Positions 28,375 through 37,250 of a stretch of 64,000 nt of DNA are shown piece by piece; position 1 is the first letter of the stretch, and each line of letters starts with the position of its first letter. Made by a program: the position numbers and the translations under genes. Source of the DNA: Bradyrhizobium betae (GTDB lineage: Bacteria > Pseudomonadota > Alphaproteobacteria > Rhizobiales > Xanthobacteraceae); the NCBI RefSeq assembly GCF_008932115.1, contig NZ_CP044543.1:4284501-4348500 (forward strand), read 5' to 3'. Below the pieces are notes generated by a model. That model saw nothing but the letters and a program-made list of their open reading frames with translations. It was not told where the DNA came from and made no database searches.

Positions 28375-28470
28375 TCGCCCGATAAGTGATCGGCCGACAG
28401 GTGATGGCCTCTCGACTCCGGCGGATGCGGCGATAGATTTGCCGCCCCCGACCCAATCGATGAGGCCATC

Positions 28471-28938
28471 ATGTCGCGTCCGCCGCTTCCGCCCTTCACC
28501 CGAGAGACTGCCGCGCAGAAGGCCCGTATGGCCGAGGACGCCTGGAATTCGCGCGACCCGGTGCGCGTGTCGCTCGCCTATACCGAGGATAGCCGCTGGC
28601 GAAATCGCTCCGAGGTTTTTCAGGGCCGCGAGGCCATCGTGACGTTCCTCACCCGAAAATGGGAAAAGGAGCGGGAGTATCGCCTGATCAAGGACCTCTG
28701 GGGGTTCGACGGCAACCGCATCGCGGTGCGCTTCCAATACGAATGGCACGACGCCGGCGGCCAGTGGTATCGCTCCTATGGCAACGAGCAGTGGGAGTTC
28801 GACGAGCACGGCCTGATGCGGCGGCGCGAGGCATCGATCAACGACATCGCGATTGCGGAGAAAGATCGGCGGTTTCACTGGGAAGCGCCCGGGCCGCGGC
28901 CCGCGGATGTGGCGGGGCTGGGGACGGATCCGTTCTGA
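28471..28938 (+). CDS. DUF1348 / SnoaL-like (NTF2-fold) protein
   Basis: This 155-residue protein begins [28 protein letters not shown] and continues with [28 protein letters not shown] and the C-terminal [13 protein letters not shown], the characteristic pattern of DUF1348, a small NTF2-like fold. Such proteins are cytosolic and have a pocket, but no reaction is established. It stands alone about 100 bases after the thioesterase gene. Confidence 0.85.
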   Translation: MSRPPLPPFTRETAAQKARMAEDAWNSRDPVRVSLAYTEDSRWRNRSEVFQGREAIVTFLTRKWEKEREYRLIKDLWGFDGNRIAVRFQYEWHDAGGQWYRSYGNEQWEFDEHGLMRRREASINDIAIAEKDRRFHWEAPGPRPADVAGLGTDPF

Positions 28939-28956
28939 CATCTCGAGCGGCGGTGC

Positions 28957-29111
28957 TTCACCCTCTCCCCTTGTGGGAGAGGGTGAAGCACCGCCGCATA
29001 GCGGCGAGACGGGTGAGGGGTCTCTCTCCGCGAGTCTAACTCTCGTTTGAATACGCGGACGAATACCCCTCATCCGGCGCTTCGCGCCACCTTCTCCCAC
29101 TAGGGGAGAAG
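28957..29111. repeat. Intergenic palindromic repeat (REP-like), family A
   Basis: It opens with CACCCTCTCCCC-TTGTG-GGAGAGGGTG and closes with CACCTTCTCCCACTAGGGGAGAAGG; the core shares TACCCCTCATCCGGCGCTTC with the copy at 18005-18158. It lies between two convergent genes (DUF1348 plus strand, amidotransferase minus strand), where it could work as a bidirectional terminator. Confidence 0.85.
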
Positions 29112-29140
29112 GGAAGAGTCCGCGTGGCGAGCGCTGCGGA

Positions 29141-29854
29141 CTATGGAGCCGTGCGCTTCGCCAGAAACCGCGTGATCGCCCCACCCAGCTTGGCGCTGTC
29201 CAGCGGCTCCACCAGTGACTCCCTTGCCGTCGCAACCACCGCCTCCGGCACCTTGCCGTCGCGCAGCTCGCAGCACACTTGCGCGAACTCCACGTCGAAT
29301 TCGGGATGCGGCTGGACCGACAGCGTCGTGCCGTTGGCGTAGAGCAGCCCGGCATGCGGCGTGAAGTCGGACGAGAGGATCGTGAGCGCGTCGCTCGGCG
29401 GCTCGATCACCTGGTCCTGATGCGAGGCGGCGATCGCGACAGCTTCACCCTCGACGACGCCGTTCTCGGGCAGCACCTGATAGACGTGCCGGCCGATGCC
29501 CCAGCCCTTCTCCGACTTGCGCACCGTGCCGCCGAGCGCCTGTGCGATCAATTGATGGCCGAAGCAGACCCCGACCATCGGTGTCTTGTTCGCATAGGCG
29601 GAGCGCACGAAATCTTCCAGCGGCGCGATCCAGTCGAGCCCGTCATAGACGCCGGCGGCAGCGCCCGTGATCAGCACGGCCTCGAGCTTGCCCGGATCGG
29701 GCAGTGCATCGCCATTCGGGATGCTGACGATTTCGACCGTGGCCGTCGGGTCCTCGGCGCGGACCATGCGTTCGAACATGTCCGGAAACGAGCCGTGCTG
29801 CTCGCGGTATTTTGGCGGGACCTGCCCGGTCTCGATGATGGTGATGCGTGCCAT
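29141..29854 (-). CDS. Class I glutamine amidotransferase-like protein
   Basis: This 237-residue protein has the class I GATase triad: Cys in PMVGVCFGHQLIAQALGG (the nucleophile elbow), and His-x-Glu in VQPHPEFD near the C-terminus. Stand-alone members (GMP-synthase-like, YfeJ, PuuD-like) take the amide nitrogen from glutamine or hydrolyse gamma-glutamyl amides. MARITIIETGQVP at 29854 is the family start; the frame runs on into the neighbouring remnant. It is followed upstream by a truncated LysR gene, so its former context has been altered. Confidence 0.82.
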   Translation of the reverse strand: MARITIIETGQVPPKYREQHGSFPDMFERMVRAEDPTATVEIVSIPNGDALPDPGKLEAVLITGAAAGVYDGLDWIAPLEDFVRSAYANKTPMVGVCFGHQLIAQALGGTVRKSEKGWGIGRHVYQVLPENGVVEGEAVAIAASHQDQVIEPPSDALTILSSDFTPHAGLLYANGTTLSVQPHPEFDVEFAQVCCELRDGKVPEAVVATARESLVEPLDSAKLGGAITRFLAKRTAP

Positions 29855-29895
29855 GTGCCCCTCCCCGGTCAAAGGCTGCGCGCGCCGGCGCAAGC

Positions 29896-30066
29896 TCAGT
29901 CGATTCCTGCCCCATGTTGCTGGTGCGGCGCTGTGCGTTCCAGCAGAGAGCTTTCCTTGCGAACTTCGTTGAGAAAGGCCTTGGCCAGGCGGGACAGCGG
30001 TTCGGCTTCCGACCATAGCATATAGGCGACCGCGTGCGTGGTCGGCGTGAACGGCCGGACTACGAT
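29896..30066 (-). pseudogene. LysR-type regulator, C-terminal remnant
   Basis: The minus-strand frame from about 30066 down to its stop at 29896 encodes the last about 55 residues of a LysR effector domain: GLIVVRPFTPTTHAVAYMLW, then PLSRLAKAFLNEVRKE. Everything upstream, including the helix-turn-helix, is missing; the frame continues into antisense of the adjoining amidohydrolase fragment. It is one side of a deletion scar. Confidence 0.72.
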
Positions 30067-30832
30067 GAGCCCGCATGCTACCGACACCTGCGGCCCCGAT
30101 CTGCTGAAGGCCTGCGCTACACGCGCGCGCGAACTTGGCGTGCCCATCACCACGCACATGGCGCAGAGCCGCGCCGAGGTCGAGACCATCGGCAAGCGCT
30201 ATGGTGGCCGAACGCCGGCGCAATATCTAGACTGGCTCGGCCTGCTTGCCCCGGATCTGATGGCGGCGCACTGCATGTTCAGCAGCGACGACGACCTCAA
30301 GCTGATGGCCGCGTGCGGGATGACCGTTCTGAATTGCCCGCGCGTGTTCGCGCGTGCCGGCGTCACCGCGGCGTTCAGCCGCTTCGCCGAGCACGGCGTC
30401 CGTACCGTGGTCGGCACCGACGGTTACAACATGGACCTGCTCGGCGAGCTCAATGCGGCATCGCTGATCTCCAAGATTACGTCGCAGCGCGCCGACGTCG
30501 CCAACTCGCCGGAGCTGATCGAGGCAAACACGGCGGTTGCCGCCGATGTCATCAAGCGGCCGGACCTCGGCCGGATCGCGCCCGGTGCGACGGCTGACCT
30601 CACTGTCGTCGATCTCACCCATCCGCATCTGCAGCCGCTGTTCGATCCGCGGCGCGCACTGATCGCGCTCGCCAACCGCGCTAATATCGATCAGGTCATG
30701 GTCGATGGCCGCATGCTGATCGATGCCGGGCGCTATCTCGGCGCCGACGAAGCGGCGATCACCGCAGCCGGCACCGCGGCGATCGGCAAGATCTGGGACC
30801 TGCCGGAGGCGCAGACCGCGTTCAACGGCTGA
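30065..30832 (+). pseudogene. Amidohydrolase (TRZ/ATZ, cytosine-deaminase-like), N-terminally truncated
   Basis: The plus-strand frame encodes about 255 residues equal to the second half of a metal-dependent amidohydrolase: SPHATDTCGPDLLKACATRA, VPITTHMAQSRAEVE (metal His), LMAAHCMFSSDDD, GTDGYNMDLLGELNAA (metal Asp), and the C-terminal composite domain APGATADLTVVDLTHP with DQVMVDGRMLIDAGRY. The N-terminal half with the HxH metal motif is absent, so it should be inactive. An upstream ATG at 30038 reads through LysR antisense sequence, not family sequence. It overlaps the next LysR gene's 3' end by 11 bases. Confidence 0.78.
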
Positions 30833-31736
30833 GGGCAGGCTCGTCGAATTCGACGAGCGCCTTGCGCATGGTCTCGACCAGATCGAGCGCCACCGGCGAG
30901 GGGCTGCGCTGCGCCGGAAAGACCGCGGAGAATTCGAAGTCGATGCGCGGCAGGAATCGGCGCACGGCGACGCCGCGGGTGGAAAATTCCTGCGCGGTGA
31001 AGGGATCGCAGATCGCGACGCCCAGCCCCGATGACACCATGCCGCACATGATCTCCGACAGCGCGGTCTCGACCCGCAGCACGCGGCGGACATCGTGACG
31101 ATGGAAGATCTGGTCGACGAGGTGCCGGCTCGACGATCCCGCCGACAGCGAAATGAAGGTCTCGCCCTCGAAATCGCGCGGCTCCAGAACTTCCTTTTCC
31201 GTGAGGCGATGACCTGTCGGCAGCACCGCGACGCGCGCGGGTGCCGGCAGCCTCTGGCTTGGCAGGCCGGAATGCGCGATCGGCACCTCGGCAAAGCCGA
31301 CGTCGCACTGATTGTTCAGCACCCAGTCGACCACGATCGGGGAGATCACGCCGAAGAAAGCAAGGTTGAGGTTGGGCCGCTCTTTCAAAAAGTGTCCGGT
31401 GAGCCGCGGCAAATAGCCGTTCGACAGCGCCGGAAGGGCGGCGATTCGGAGCGAGCCGGTGCGGCGGCCGCGAATCTCTTCGGCTGCCGCGGTGATGCGT
31501 TCGAGGCCGACGAAGGAGCGCTCCACTTCAGTATAGAGCGCCATGGCTGCTGCGGTCGGCACGAGGCCGGTGCCGCGCCGCTCGAACAGCTCCATCTTCA
31601 ACAGCGCCTGGAGGTCGCGCAGCAACCGGCTGACCGCCGGCTGCGTTACGGTCATCAGCGCGGCCGCCTCGGTGACGCTGCCAGTCAGCATGGTTGCGCG
31701 GAAGGCCTCCACCTGCCGCGAATTGATCCGGGCCAT
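30822..31736 (-). CDS. LysR-type transcriptional regulator
   Basis: This 304-residue regulator has the N-terminal helix-turn-helix (RQVEAFRATMLTGSVTEAAALMTVTQPAVSRLLRDLQALL, about residues 7-46) and the two-lobe effector domain with SLRIAALPALSNGYLP at its start. It resembles opine/amino-acid-responsive members such as OccR/NocR. It is divergent from the ABC importer and amine-oxidase cluster, 275 bases away, and is the likely regulator of that cluster. MARINSRQ (31736) is the preferred start; an ATG five codons upstream (31751) is possible. Confidence 0.9.
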   Translation of the reverse strand: MARINSRQVEAFRATMLTGSVTEAAALMTVTQPAVSRLLRDLQALLKMELFERRGTGLVPTAAAMALYTEVERSFVGLERITAAAEEIRGRRTGSLRIAALPALSNGYLPRLTGHFLKERPNLNLAFFGVISPIVVDWVLNNQCDVGFAEVPIAHSGLPSQRLPAPARVAVLPTGHRLTEKEVLEPRDFEGETFISLSAGSSSRHLVDQIFHRHDVRRVLRVETALSEIMCGMVSSGLGVAICDPFTAQEFSTRGVAVRRFLPRIDFEFSAVFPAQRSPSPVALDLVETMRKALVEFDEPALSR

Positions 31737-32010
31737 CCAAATTCCATCCATAACATTTCAGCATACAGAGCTTGCCATTATTCATTGGACGATGGAAGTA
31801 TAGGTTGCGATCTTTTTCATCAGGACTGGAGACAGCCCGCTTTTTCGGCAGATTGGAGGGGTTCAAACCTCCGGATCGCGCAAGAACCCGCTGAGCAGGG
31901 GCCGGAGCCCTGATCGGAGGGGAATTGGCGCGGAAGGAAATGCGGAAGGCGCTTCGGCCAGCGAGACACGTCGGCACGTCACCCCATTCCGGTATTGGAG
32001 ATCGGACCAC

Positions 32011-33045
32011 ATGAAGACTTTTCGCCTTCTGACCGCGGTCAGCATCGCAGCGCTTCTTGCCGCCCCCTCGGTCGCCTCGGCTCAGCAGAAAACGCTCTAT
32101 GTCGCCGGCTATGGCGGCTCGTTCGAGAAGACCATCCGGGACGAGGTGATCCCGACCTTCGAGAAGGAGAACGGCGTCAAGGTCGAATATGTTGCCGGCA
32201 ACTCCACCGATACGCTGGCAAAACTCCAGGCGCAGAAGGGCAACCAGCAGATCGACGTCGCCATCGTCGACGACGGTCCGATGTATCAGGCGATCCAGCT
32301 CGGCTTCTGCGGCAAGCTCGACGGCTTGCCGGCTGATCTCTACGACACCGCCCGTTTCAAGGATGATCGTGCCGTCGCGATCGGCATCGTCGCCACCGGC
32401 CTGATGTACAACACCAAGGTGTTCGCCGAGAAAGGCTGGGCGCCGCCGACCTCGTGGAACGACCTGAAGGACACGAAATACGCCAAGCAGCTCGTCATTC
32501 CGCCGATCAACAACACCTATGGCCTCGAAGCGCTGGTGATGCTGTCGAAGATGAACGGCGGCGGCGAGACCAACGTCGATTCCGGCTTCAAGATCTTCAA
32601 GGAGCAGATCAATCCGAACGTGCTGGCCTATGAGCCGTCGCCGGGCAAGATGACCGAGCTGTTCCAGTCCGGTCAGGCCGTGATCGCGGTGTGGGGCACC
32701 GGCCGCGTGCAGAGCTTCGCCAATACCGGTTTCCCCGTCGACTTCGTCTATCCGAAGGAGGGCGCGGCGACGCTGCTGACGACGGCCTGTCCGATCACCA
32801 AGCCGAACGCCTCGCCGCTTGCCGCGAGCTTCATCAAGATGCTGCTTGAGCCGAAGATCCAGCTCGTGCTGCTCAAGGACTACGGTTATGGCCCGGTGCT
32901 GAAATCGCTGGTAGTGCCGCCCGAGCTCGGCAAGATGGCGCCGATCGGCGAGCGCGCGTCAAAGCTCTATAATCCGGACTGGACCGTCATCAACGACAAG
33001 CGCGAGGAATGGACCAAGCGCTGGAACCGCGAGGTCGAGCGTTGA
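32011..33045 (+). CDS. ABC transporter substrate-binding protein, PotD/polyamine-like
   Basis: This 344-residue periplasmic binding protein starts with a signal peptide (MKTFRLLTAVSIAALLAAPS, cleavage after ASA near residue 25), followed by QKTLYVAGYGGSFEKTIRDEVIPTFEK and KVEYVAGNSTDTLAKL, typical for the spermidine/putrescine and opine binding group. Ligand cannot be read from sequence; the oxidase genes downstream suggest an amine, amino acid or opine. It opens the five-gene import/oxidation operon. Confidence 0.9.
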   Translation: MKTFRLLTAVSIAALLAAPSVASAQQKTLYVAGYGGSFEKTIRDEVIPTFEKENGVKVEYVAGNSTDTLAKLQAQKGNQQIDVAIVDDGPMYQAIQLGFCGKLDGLPADLYDTARFKDDRAVAIGIVATGLMYNTKVFAEKGWAPPTSWNDLKDTKYAKQLVIPPINNTYGLEALVMLSKMNGGGETNVDSGFKIFKEQINPNVLAYEPSPGKMTELFQSGQAVIAVWGTGRVQSFANTGFPVDFVYPKEGAATLLTTACPITKPNASPLAASFIKMLLEPKIQLVLLKDYGYGPVLKSLVVPPELGKMAPIGERASKLYNPDWTVINDKREEWTKRWNREVER

Positions 33046-33073
33046 TCTGATCGTTCGTAGCGGAGACAGCGTG

Positions 33074-34114
33074 ATGGCCTATCTCGAGCTCGATCGGGTC
33101 GCCAAGGAGTTCGGCGCGCAGACCGTGGTCGACGACTTCAGTCTGTCGGTGGGGAAGGGGGAGTTCATCTCCTTTCTCGGCCCGTCCGGCTGCGGCAAGA
33201 CCACGACCCTGCAGATGATCGCGGGCTTCCTCGATCCCACGCGCGGCGCGATCCGCCTGGAGGGCAAGGATCTCGCCGCGATCCATCCGGCCAAGCGCGG
33301 GCTCGGCATCGTGTTCCAGAGCTACGCGCTGTTTCCGCACATGACTGCGGCGGAGAACGTCGCCTTTGGTCTGGAGATGCGCAAGGTGCCGCGCAGTGAG
33401 CGGGCCGAGCGCGTCCGCGCCGCGCTGGCGATGGTCGGGCTCGCCGGCTACGAGGACCGCCATCCCCGCCGCATGTCTGGCGGCCAGCAGCAGCGCGTGG
33501 CGCTGGCGCGTGCGCTGGTGATCAAGCCGAGCGTGTTGCTGCTCGACGAGCCGCTGTCCAACCTCGACGCCAAGCTGCGCGAGGAGATGCAGATCGAGCT
33601 GCGCCAGATCCAGCGCACCATCGGCACGACCACCATCCTCGTCACCCACGACCAGAACGAGGCGATGTCGCTGTCCGACCGCATCGTGGTGATGAGCCAG
33701 GGCAAGATCGAGCAGATCGGCTCGCCGCAGGAGACCTATGAGCGACCGGCCTCGGCCTTCGTCTCGCAGTTCCTGGGCAAGACCAACGATTTTGCCGCGA
33801 CGATCGATCGGACTGCCGTGCAAGCGCGAGTAACGGCGGGCTCCTGGAGCGCGCCGGCGCCGGCTGGTCTCAGCGGCCCCGTCACCGTCAGCATCCGACC
33901 CGAGCGGATCGGCTTTGGCGATACCGGTCTCAGCGCCAGGATCGTCACACGCATCTTCCAGGGCAATCACTGGCTGTTCCAGTGCGACAGCGAATGCGGC
34001 CCGGCGATCGTGATCCGGCAGAATGACGGCGAGAAGCAGCCGGCCGAAGGCGAGGCCGTTCGTCTTGCCTGGCGTCCGGAGGACATGAGCGTGCGCGGGG
34101 GAGCTTCCGCATGA
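33074..34114 (+). CDS. ABC transporter ATP-binding protein, PotA-like
   Basis: This 346-residue protein has Walker A GPSGCGKTTT (about residues 37-46), Q-loop FQSYALFPHM, signature RMSGGQQQRVALARAL, Walker B VLLLDEPLSNLD and H-loop TILVTHDQNEAMSLSD, plus a C-terminal TOBE-like regulatory domain (from about 240). ATG at 33074 is preferred over a GTG one codon upstream because GGAG is 8 bases before it. Its stop overlaps the permease ATG (ATGA). Confidence 0.93.
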   Translation: MAYLELDRVAKEFGAQTVVDDFSLSVGKGEFISFLGPSGCGKTTTLQMIAGFLDPTRGAIRLEGKDLAAIHPAKRGLGIVFQSYALFPHMTAAENVAFGLEMRKVPRSERAERVRAALAMVGLAGYEDRHPRRMSGGQQQRVALARALVIKPSVLLLDEPLSNLDAKLREEMQIELRQIQRTIGTTTILVTHDQNEAMSLSDRIVVMSQGKIEQIGSPQETYERPASAFVSQFLGKTNDFAATIDRTAVQARVTAGSWSAPAPAGLSGPVTVSIRPERIGFGDTGLSARIVTRIFQGNHWLFQCDSECGPAIVIRQNDGEKQPAEGEAVRLAWRPEDMSVRGGASA

Positions 34115-34986
34115 GCACGCCCGCCGACGAGCGCAACGCACGCGCGCCCTGGGCGCTGACAGCGCCGGCCCTGATGCTGTTCGTCGGCGTGCTGATGATT
34201 CCGCTGGCGATGACCGTGATGCTGTCGTTCCACGACTGGGGCCAGTACAAGGGCATCGAGCCGGTCTTCATCCTCAAGAACTGGCACGAGATCGCGACCG
34301 ATCCCTATTACGCCGAGATGTTCTGGCGGACGTTTCGGATCGCGATCCTGACCACGCTGCTCACCGCGCTGCTCGGCGCACCCGAGGCCTACATTCTCAA
34401 CCGCATGGACGGCCGCTGGAAAAGTATCTTCCTGCTGGTCATTCTCGGGCCGCTGCTGATCTCCGTGGTGGCGCGCACGCTCGGCTGGGCGCTGCTGTTC
34501 GGCGGCAACAACGGTCTCGTCAACAAGCTGCTGATGTCGGCAGGCGTGATCAGTTCGCCGATTCCCTTCATGTTCACCGAGACCGGCATGGTCATCGCGC
34601 TCGCGCATGTGATGATGCCGTTCATGGTGCTGTCGGTGTGGGCGGCGCTGCAGCGGCTCGATCCGCAGATCGAGAATGCGGCGATGTCGCTCGGCGCCGG
34701 CCCGATCACTACGATCCGCCGCATCATCATGCCGCAGATCATGCCGGGCGTGCTGTCGGGCGCGATCATCGTGTTCTCGCTCTCGGCCAGCGCGTTCGCG
34801 ACGCCCGCGATCATCGGCGGCCGCCGGCTCAAGGTCGCGGCGACGCTCGCCTACGACGAATTCCTCAACACGCTGAACTGGCCGCTCGGTGCCGCCGTCG
34901 CCACGCTCTTGCTGGTGGCGCTGGTCCTGATCGTCGTCGGCAGCAACGCGCTGATCGAACGCCGCTATGCCGAGGTGTTCCGATGA
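34111..34986 (+). CDS. ABC transporter permease, PotB-like
   Basis: This 291-residue inner-membrane protein has about six hydrophobic helices and the EAA-type loop MSLGAGPITTIRRIIMPQIMPG (EENAAMSLGA...), which contacts the ATPase. Segments include WALTAPALMLFVGVLMIPLAM near the N-terminus and ATLLLVALVLIVVGSNALI at the end. It begins inside the stop of the ATPase gene and ends inside the start of the second permease gene. Confidence 0.92.
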   Translation: MSTPADERNARAPWALTAPALMLFVGVLMIPLAMTVMLSFHDWGQYKGIEPVFILKNWHEIATDPYYAEMFWRTFRIAILTTLLTALLGAPEAYILNRMDGRWKSIFLLVILGPLLISVVARTLGWALLFGGNNGLVNKLLMSAGVISSPIPFMFTETGMVIALAHVMMPFMVLSVWAALQRLDPQIENAAMSLGAGPITTIRRIIMPQIMPGVLSGAIIVFSLSASAFATPAIIGGRRLKVAATLAYDEFLNTLNWPLGAAVATLLLVALVLIVVGSNALIERRYAEVFR

Positions 34987-35789
34987 GACAAAACGGCCCG
35001 CTCGCGCTGATCTTCCACACGGTCTTCGTCATCGTGATGGTGGCGCCGATCCTGGTGGTCTGCCTCGTCGCCTTCACGCCCGAGGGTTTTCTCTCGCTGC
35101 CGACCAACGGCTTCTCGCTGCGCTGGTTCAGGGCGATCGGCAATTACCCTGAGTTCATCCACGCCTTCTGGGTCAGCCTTGGGCTCGGCGCTCTGTCGTC
35201 CTTCGTGGCGCTGTTGTTCGCTGTGCCGGCGGCACTCGCGATCGCGCGCTATCGCTTCCGCGGCCGGGATGCGCTCGCCGCGCTATTCCTGTCGCCGCTG
35301 ATGATCCCGCACGTCGTGCTCGGCATCGCCTTCCTGCGCTTCTTCACCTCGGCCGGCCTCGGCGGCAGTTTTGCCGCCCTGATCATCGCGCATGTCATCA
35401 TCGTGTTCCCGTTCGCGCTGCGGCTGACGCTGGCGGCCGCGACGGGCATGGACCGCACCGTCGAGATGGCGGCTGTTTCGCTCGGCGCCGGCGGCTGGAC
35501 GCTGTTTCGCCGCGTGACGCTGCCGCTGATCCTGCCCGGCGTCATCAGCGGCTGGGCGCTCGCCTTCATCCAGTCCTTCGACGATCTCACCATGACCGTC
35601 TTCCTTGCGGCACCCGGTACCGAGACGTTGCCGGTGCGCATGTTCCTTTATATCCAGGACAACATCGATCCGCTGGTGACGTCGGTCTCGGCCTGCGTGA
35701 TCGCTGTTACCATGACCGCCCTCATTCTGCTCGACCGCTTCTACGGGCTCGACCGCGTGCTCGCCGGCAAGGGCGATACGGGACGATAG
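34983..35789 (+). CDS. ABC transporter permease, PotC-like
   Basis: This 268-residue permease is the second membrane subunit: first helix LALIFHTVFVIVMVAPILVV, the EAA loop VSLGAGGWTLFRRVTLPLILPG, and FIQSFDDLTMTVFLAAPGTETLPVRM, which is characteristic of PotC-type proteins. The ATG at 34983 lies in the 4-base overlap with the previous stop; the longer upstream frame is antisense-free read-through of the first permease gene and is rejected. With the other three genes it forms a complete importer. Confidence 0.92.
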   Translation: MRQNGPLALIFHTVFVIVMVAPILVVCLVAFTPEGFLSLPTNGFSLRWFRAIGNYPEFIHAFWVSLGLGALSSFVALLFAVPAALAIARYRFRGRDALAALFLSPLMIPHVVLGIAFLRFFTSAGLGGSFAALIIAHVIIVFPFALRLTLAAATGMDRTVEMAAVSLGAGGWTLFRRVTLPLILPGVISGWALAFIQSFDDLTMTVFLAAPGTETLPVRMFLYIQDNIDPLVTSVSACVIAVTMTALILLDRFYGLDRVLAGKGDTGR

Positions 35790-35797
35790 GAGAATCT

Positions 35798-36934
35798 ATG
35801 CGAACGGATTACGACGTCGCCGTCGTCGGCGGCGGACTGCTCGGCTCCGCCATTGCCTGGGGCCTTGGACGGCTCGGCAAGCGCGTCGCCGTGCTCGACG
35901 AAGGCGACATCACCAAGCGTGCCTCGCGCGCGAATTTCGCGCTGGTCTGGGTTCAGAGCAAGGGCCTCGGCATGCCAGCCTATACGGTCTGGACCGTGCG
36001 GGCGTCGGAAGCCTGGGGCCGGCTCGCGTCGGAGCTGAAGCAGCAGACCGGGCTCGATGTCGCCCTTCAGCAGAATGGCGGCTTTCATCTGACGCTCGGC
36101 GAGGACGAATTCGGCCAGCGCACCGAGCTGGTCAAGCGCATGCACAACCAGACCGGTGCGGCCGACTACAAGATGGAGATGCTGTCCGCGTCCGAGGTGA
36201 AGAAGTCCCTGCCACTGATCGGACCGGAAGTCTCGGGCGGCAGCTACTGTCCGCTCGACGGCCATGTCAATTCGTTGCGCACGTTCCGCGCCTTCCACAC
36301 CGGCTTCAGGGCATTCGGCATCGACTATTTTCCGGAGCGTCCGGTCTCGGCGATCAGCAAGAGCGGCGGCGAATTCAGCCTGGCCACGCCGAAGGGCGAG
36401 CTGCGCGCCGCCAAGATCGTGCTGGCCGCCGGCAATGCCAACCAGACGCTCGCGCCGATGGTGGGCCTTTACGCGCCGATGGGCCCGACCCGCGGCCAGA
36501 TCGTGGTGACCGAGCGCACCATGCCGTTCCTGCCGCATCCCCTCACCACGATCCGCCAGACCGACGAGGGCACGGTGATGATCGGCGACAGCAAGGAGGA
36601 CGAGCTCGACGACCGCACGCTGAAGCATTCGATCAGCGCGGTGATGACCGATCGCGCCCAGCGGATGTTCCCGCATTTGTCGCGGCTCAACGTGGTCAGG
36701 AGCTGGGCCGGCATTCGTGTCATGCCGCAGGACGGTTTTCCGATCTACGACCAGTCGGAGACGCATCCCGGCGCTTTCGTCGCCTGTTGCCATTCCGGCG
36801 TCACGCTCGCCTCCAACCACGCCTTCGAGATCGCGCGCATGGTTGCGCAGGGCGCGCTCGAGCCCGAACTGGTCGGTGCGTTCTCCGCCAGCCGCTTTGG
36901 CGGCGCGGGCGCGGCGAACACCAGCGGCTACTAG
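35798..36934 (+). CDS. FAD-dependent oxidoreductase, DadA/OoxB/HcnC-like
   Basis: This 378-residue flavoprotein opens with the dinucleotide fold YDVAVVGGGLLGSAIAWGLGRLGKRVAVLDEGD and has the C-terminal FAD-contact segment SWAGIRVMPQDGFPIYDQ. It belongs to the D-amino-acid-dehydrogenase/glycine-oxidase group. In octopine/nopaline oxidase and D-hydroxyproline dehydrogenase such a protein is the substrate-oxidising subunit, working with a small 2Fe-2S protein and a second FAD subunit, exactly the genes that follow. It starts 8 bases after the permease stop, behind AGGAG. Confidence 0.88.
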   Translation: MRTDYDVAVVGGGLLGSAIAWGLGRLGKRVAVLDEGDITKRASRANFALVWVQSKGLGMPAYTVWTVRASEAWGRLASELKQQTGLDVALQQNGGFHLTLGEDEFGQRTELVKRMHNQTGAADYKMEMLSASEVKKSLPLIGPEVSGGSYCPLDGHVNSLRTFRAFHTGFRAFGIDYFPERPVSAISKSGGEFSLATPKGELRAAKIVLAAGNANQTLAPMVGLYAPMGPTRGQIVVTERTMPFLPHPLTTIRQTDEGTVMIGDSKEDELDDRTLKHSISAVMTDRAQRMFPHLSRLNVVRSWAGIRVMPQDGFPIYDQSETHPGAFVACCHSGVTLASNHAFEIARMVAQGALEPELVGAFSASRFGGAGAANTSGY

Positions 36935-36953
36935 AGATATTGAAGGAGCCAAG

Positions 36954-37250
36954 ATGTTCAAACGATCCGAACAGGACAAGCGGCCACAGGTGCAGATCTT
37001 CGTCGACGGCGTTGCCGTCGCGGCGCGTCAGGGTGACACCGTCTCCGCCGCGCTGCTCGCCTCCAGTCACGACGTGCGCCGGTCGACTGCTGTCAGCGGT
37101 GCGCCGCGGCTGCCCTATTGCATGATGGGCGTCTGTTTCGACTGCCTCGTCACCATCGACGGCGTCGGCAATCGGCAGGGCTGCCTCATCCCCGTCGCCG
37201 AGGGCATGCAGATCGAGATCCAGAAGGGCAAGCGGGAGATCGGAAAATGA
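36954..37250 (+). CDS. Small (2Fe-2S) protein, HcnA/OoxA-N-like gamma subunit
   Basis: This 98-residue ferredoxin-like protein carries VDGVAVAARQGDTVSAALLAS and the cluster motif CMMGVCFDCLVTIDG with a last Cys in RQGCLIPV. It is the electron-relay or coupling subunit of trimeric flavin dehydrogenases. Its stop overlaps the start of the next gene (ATGA), pointing to equal translation. The ATG at 36954 follows AAGGAG. Confidence 0.9.
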   Translation: MFKRSEQDKRPQVQIFVDGVAVAARQGDTVSAALLASSHDVRRSTAVSGAPRLPYCMMGVCFDCLVTIDGVGNRQGCLIPVAEGMQIEIQKGKREIGK

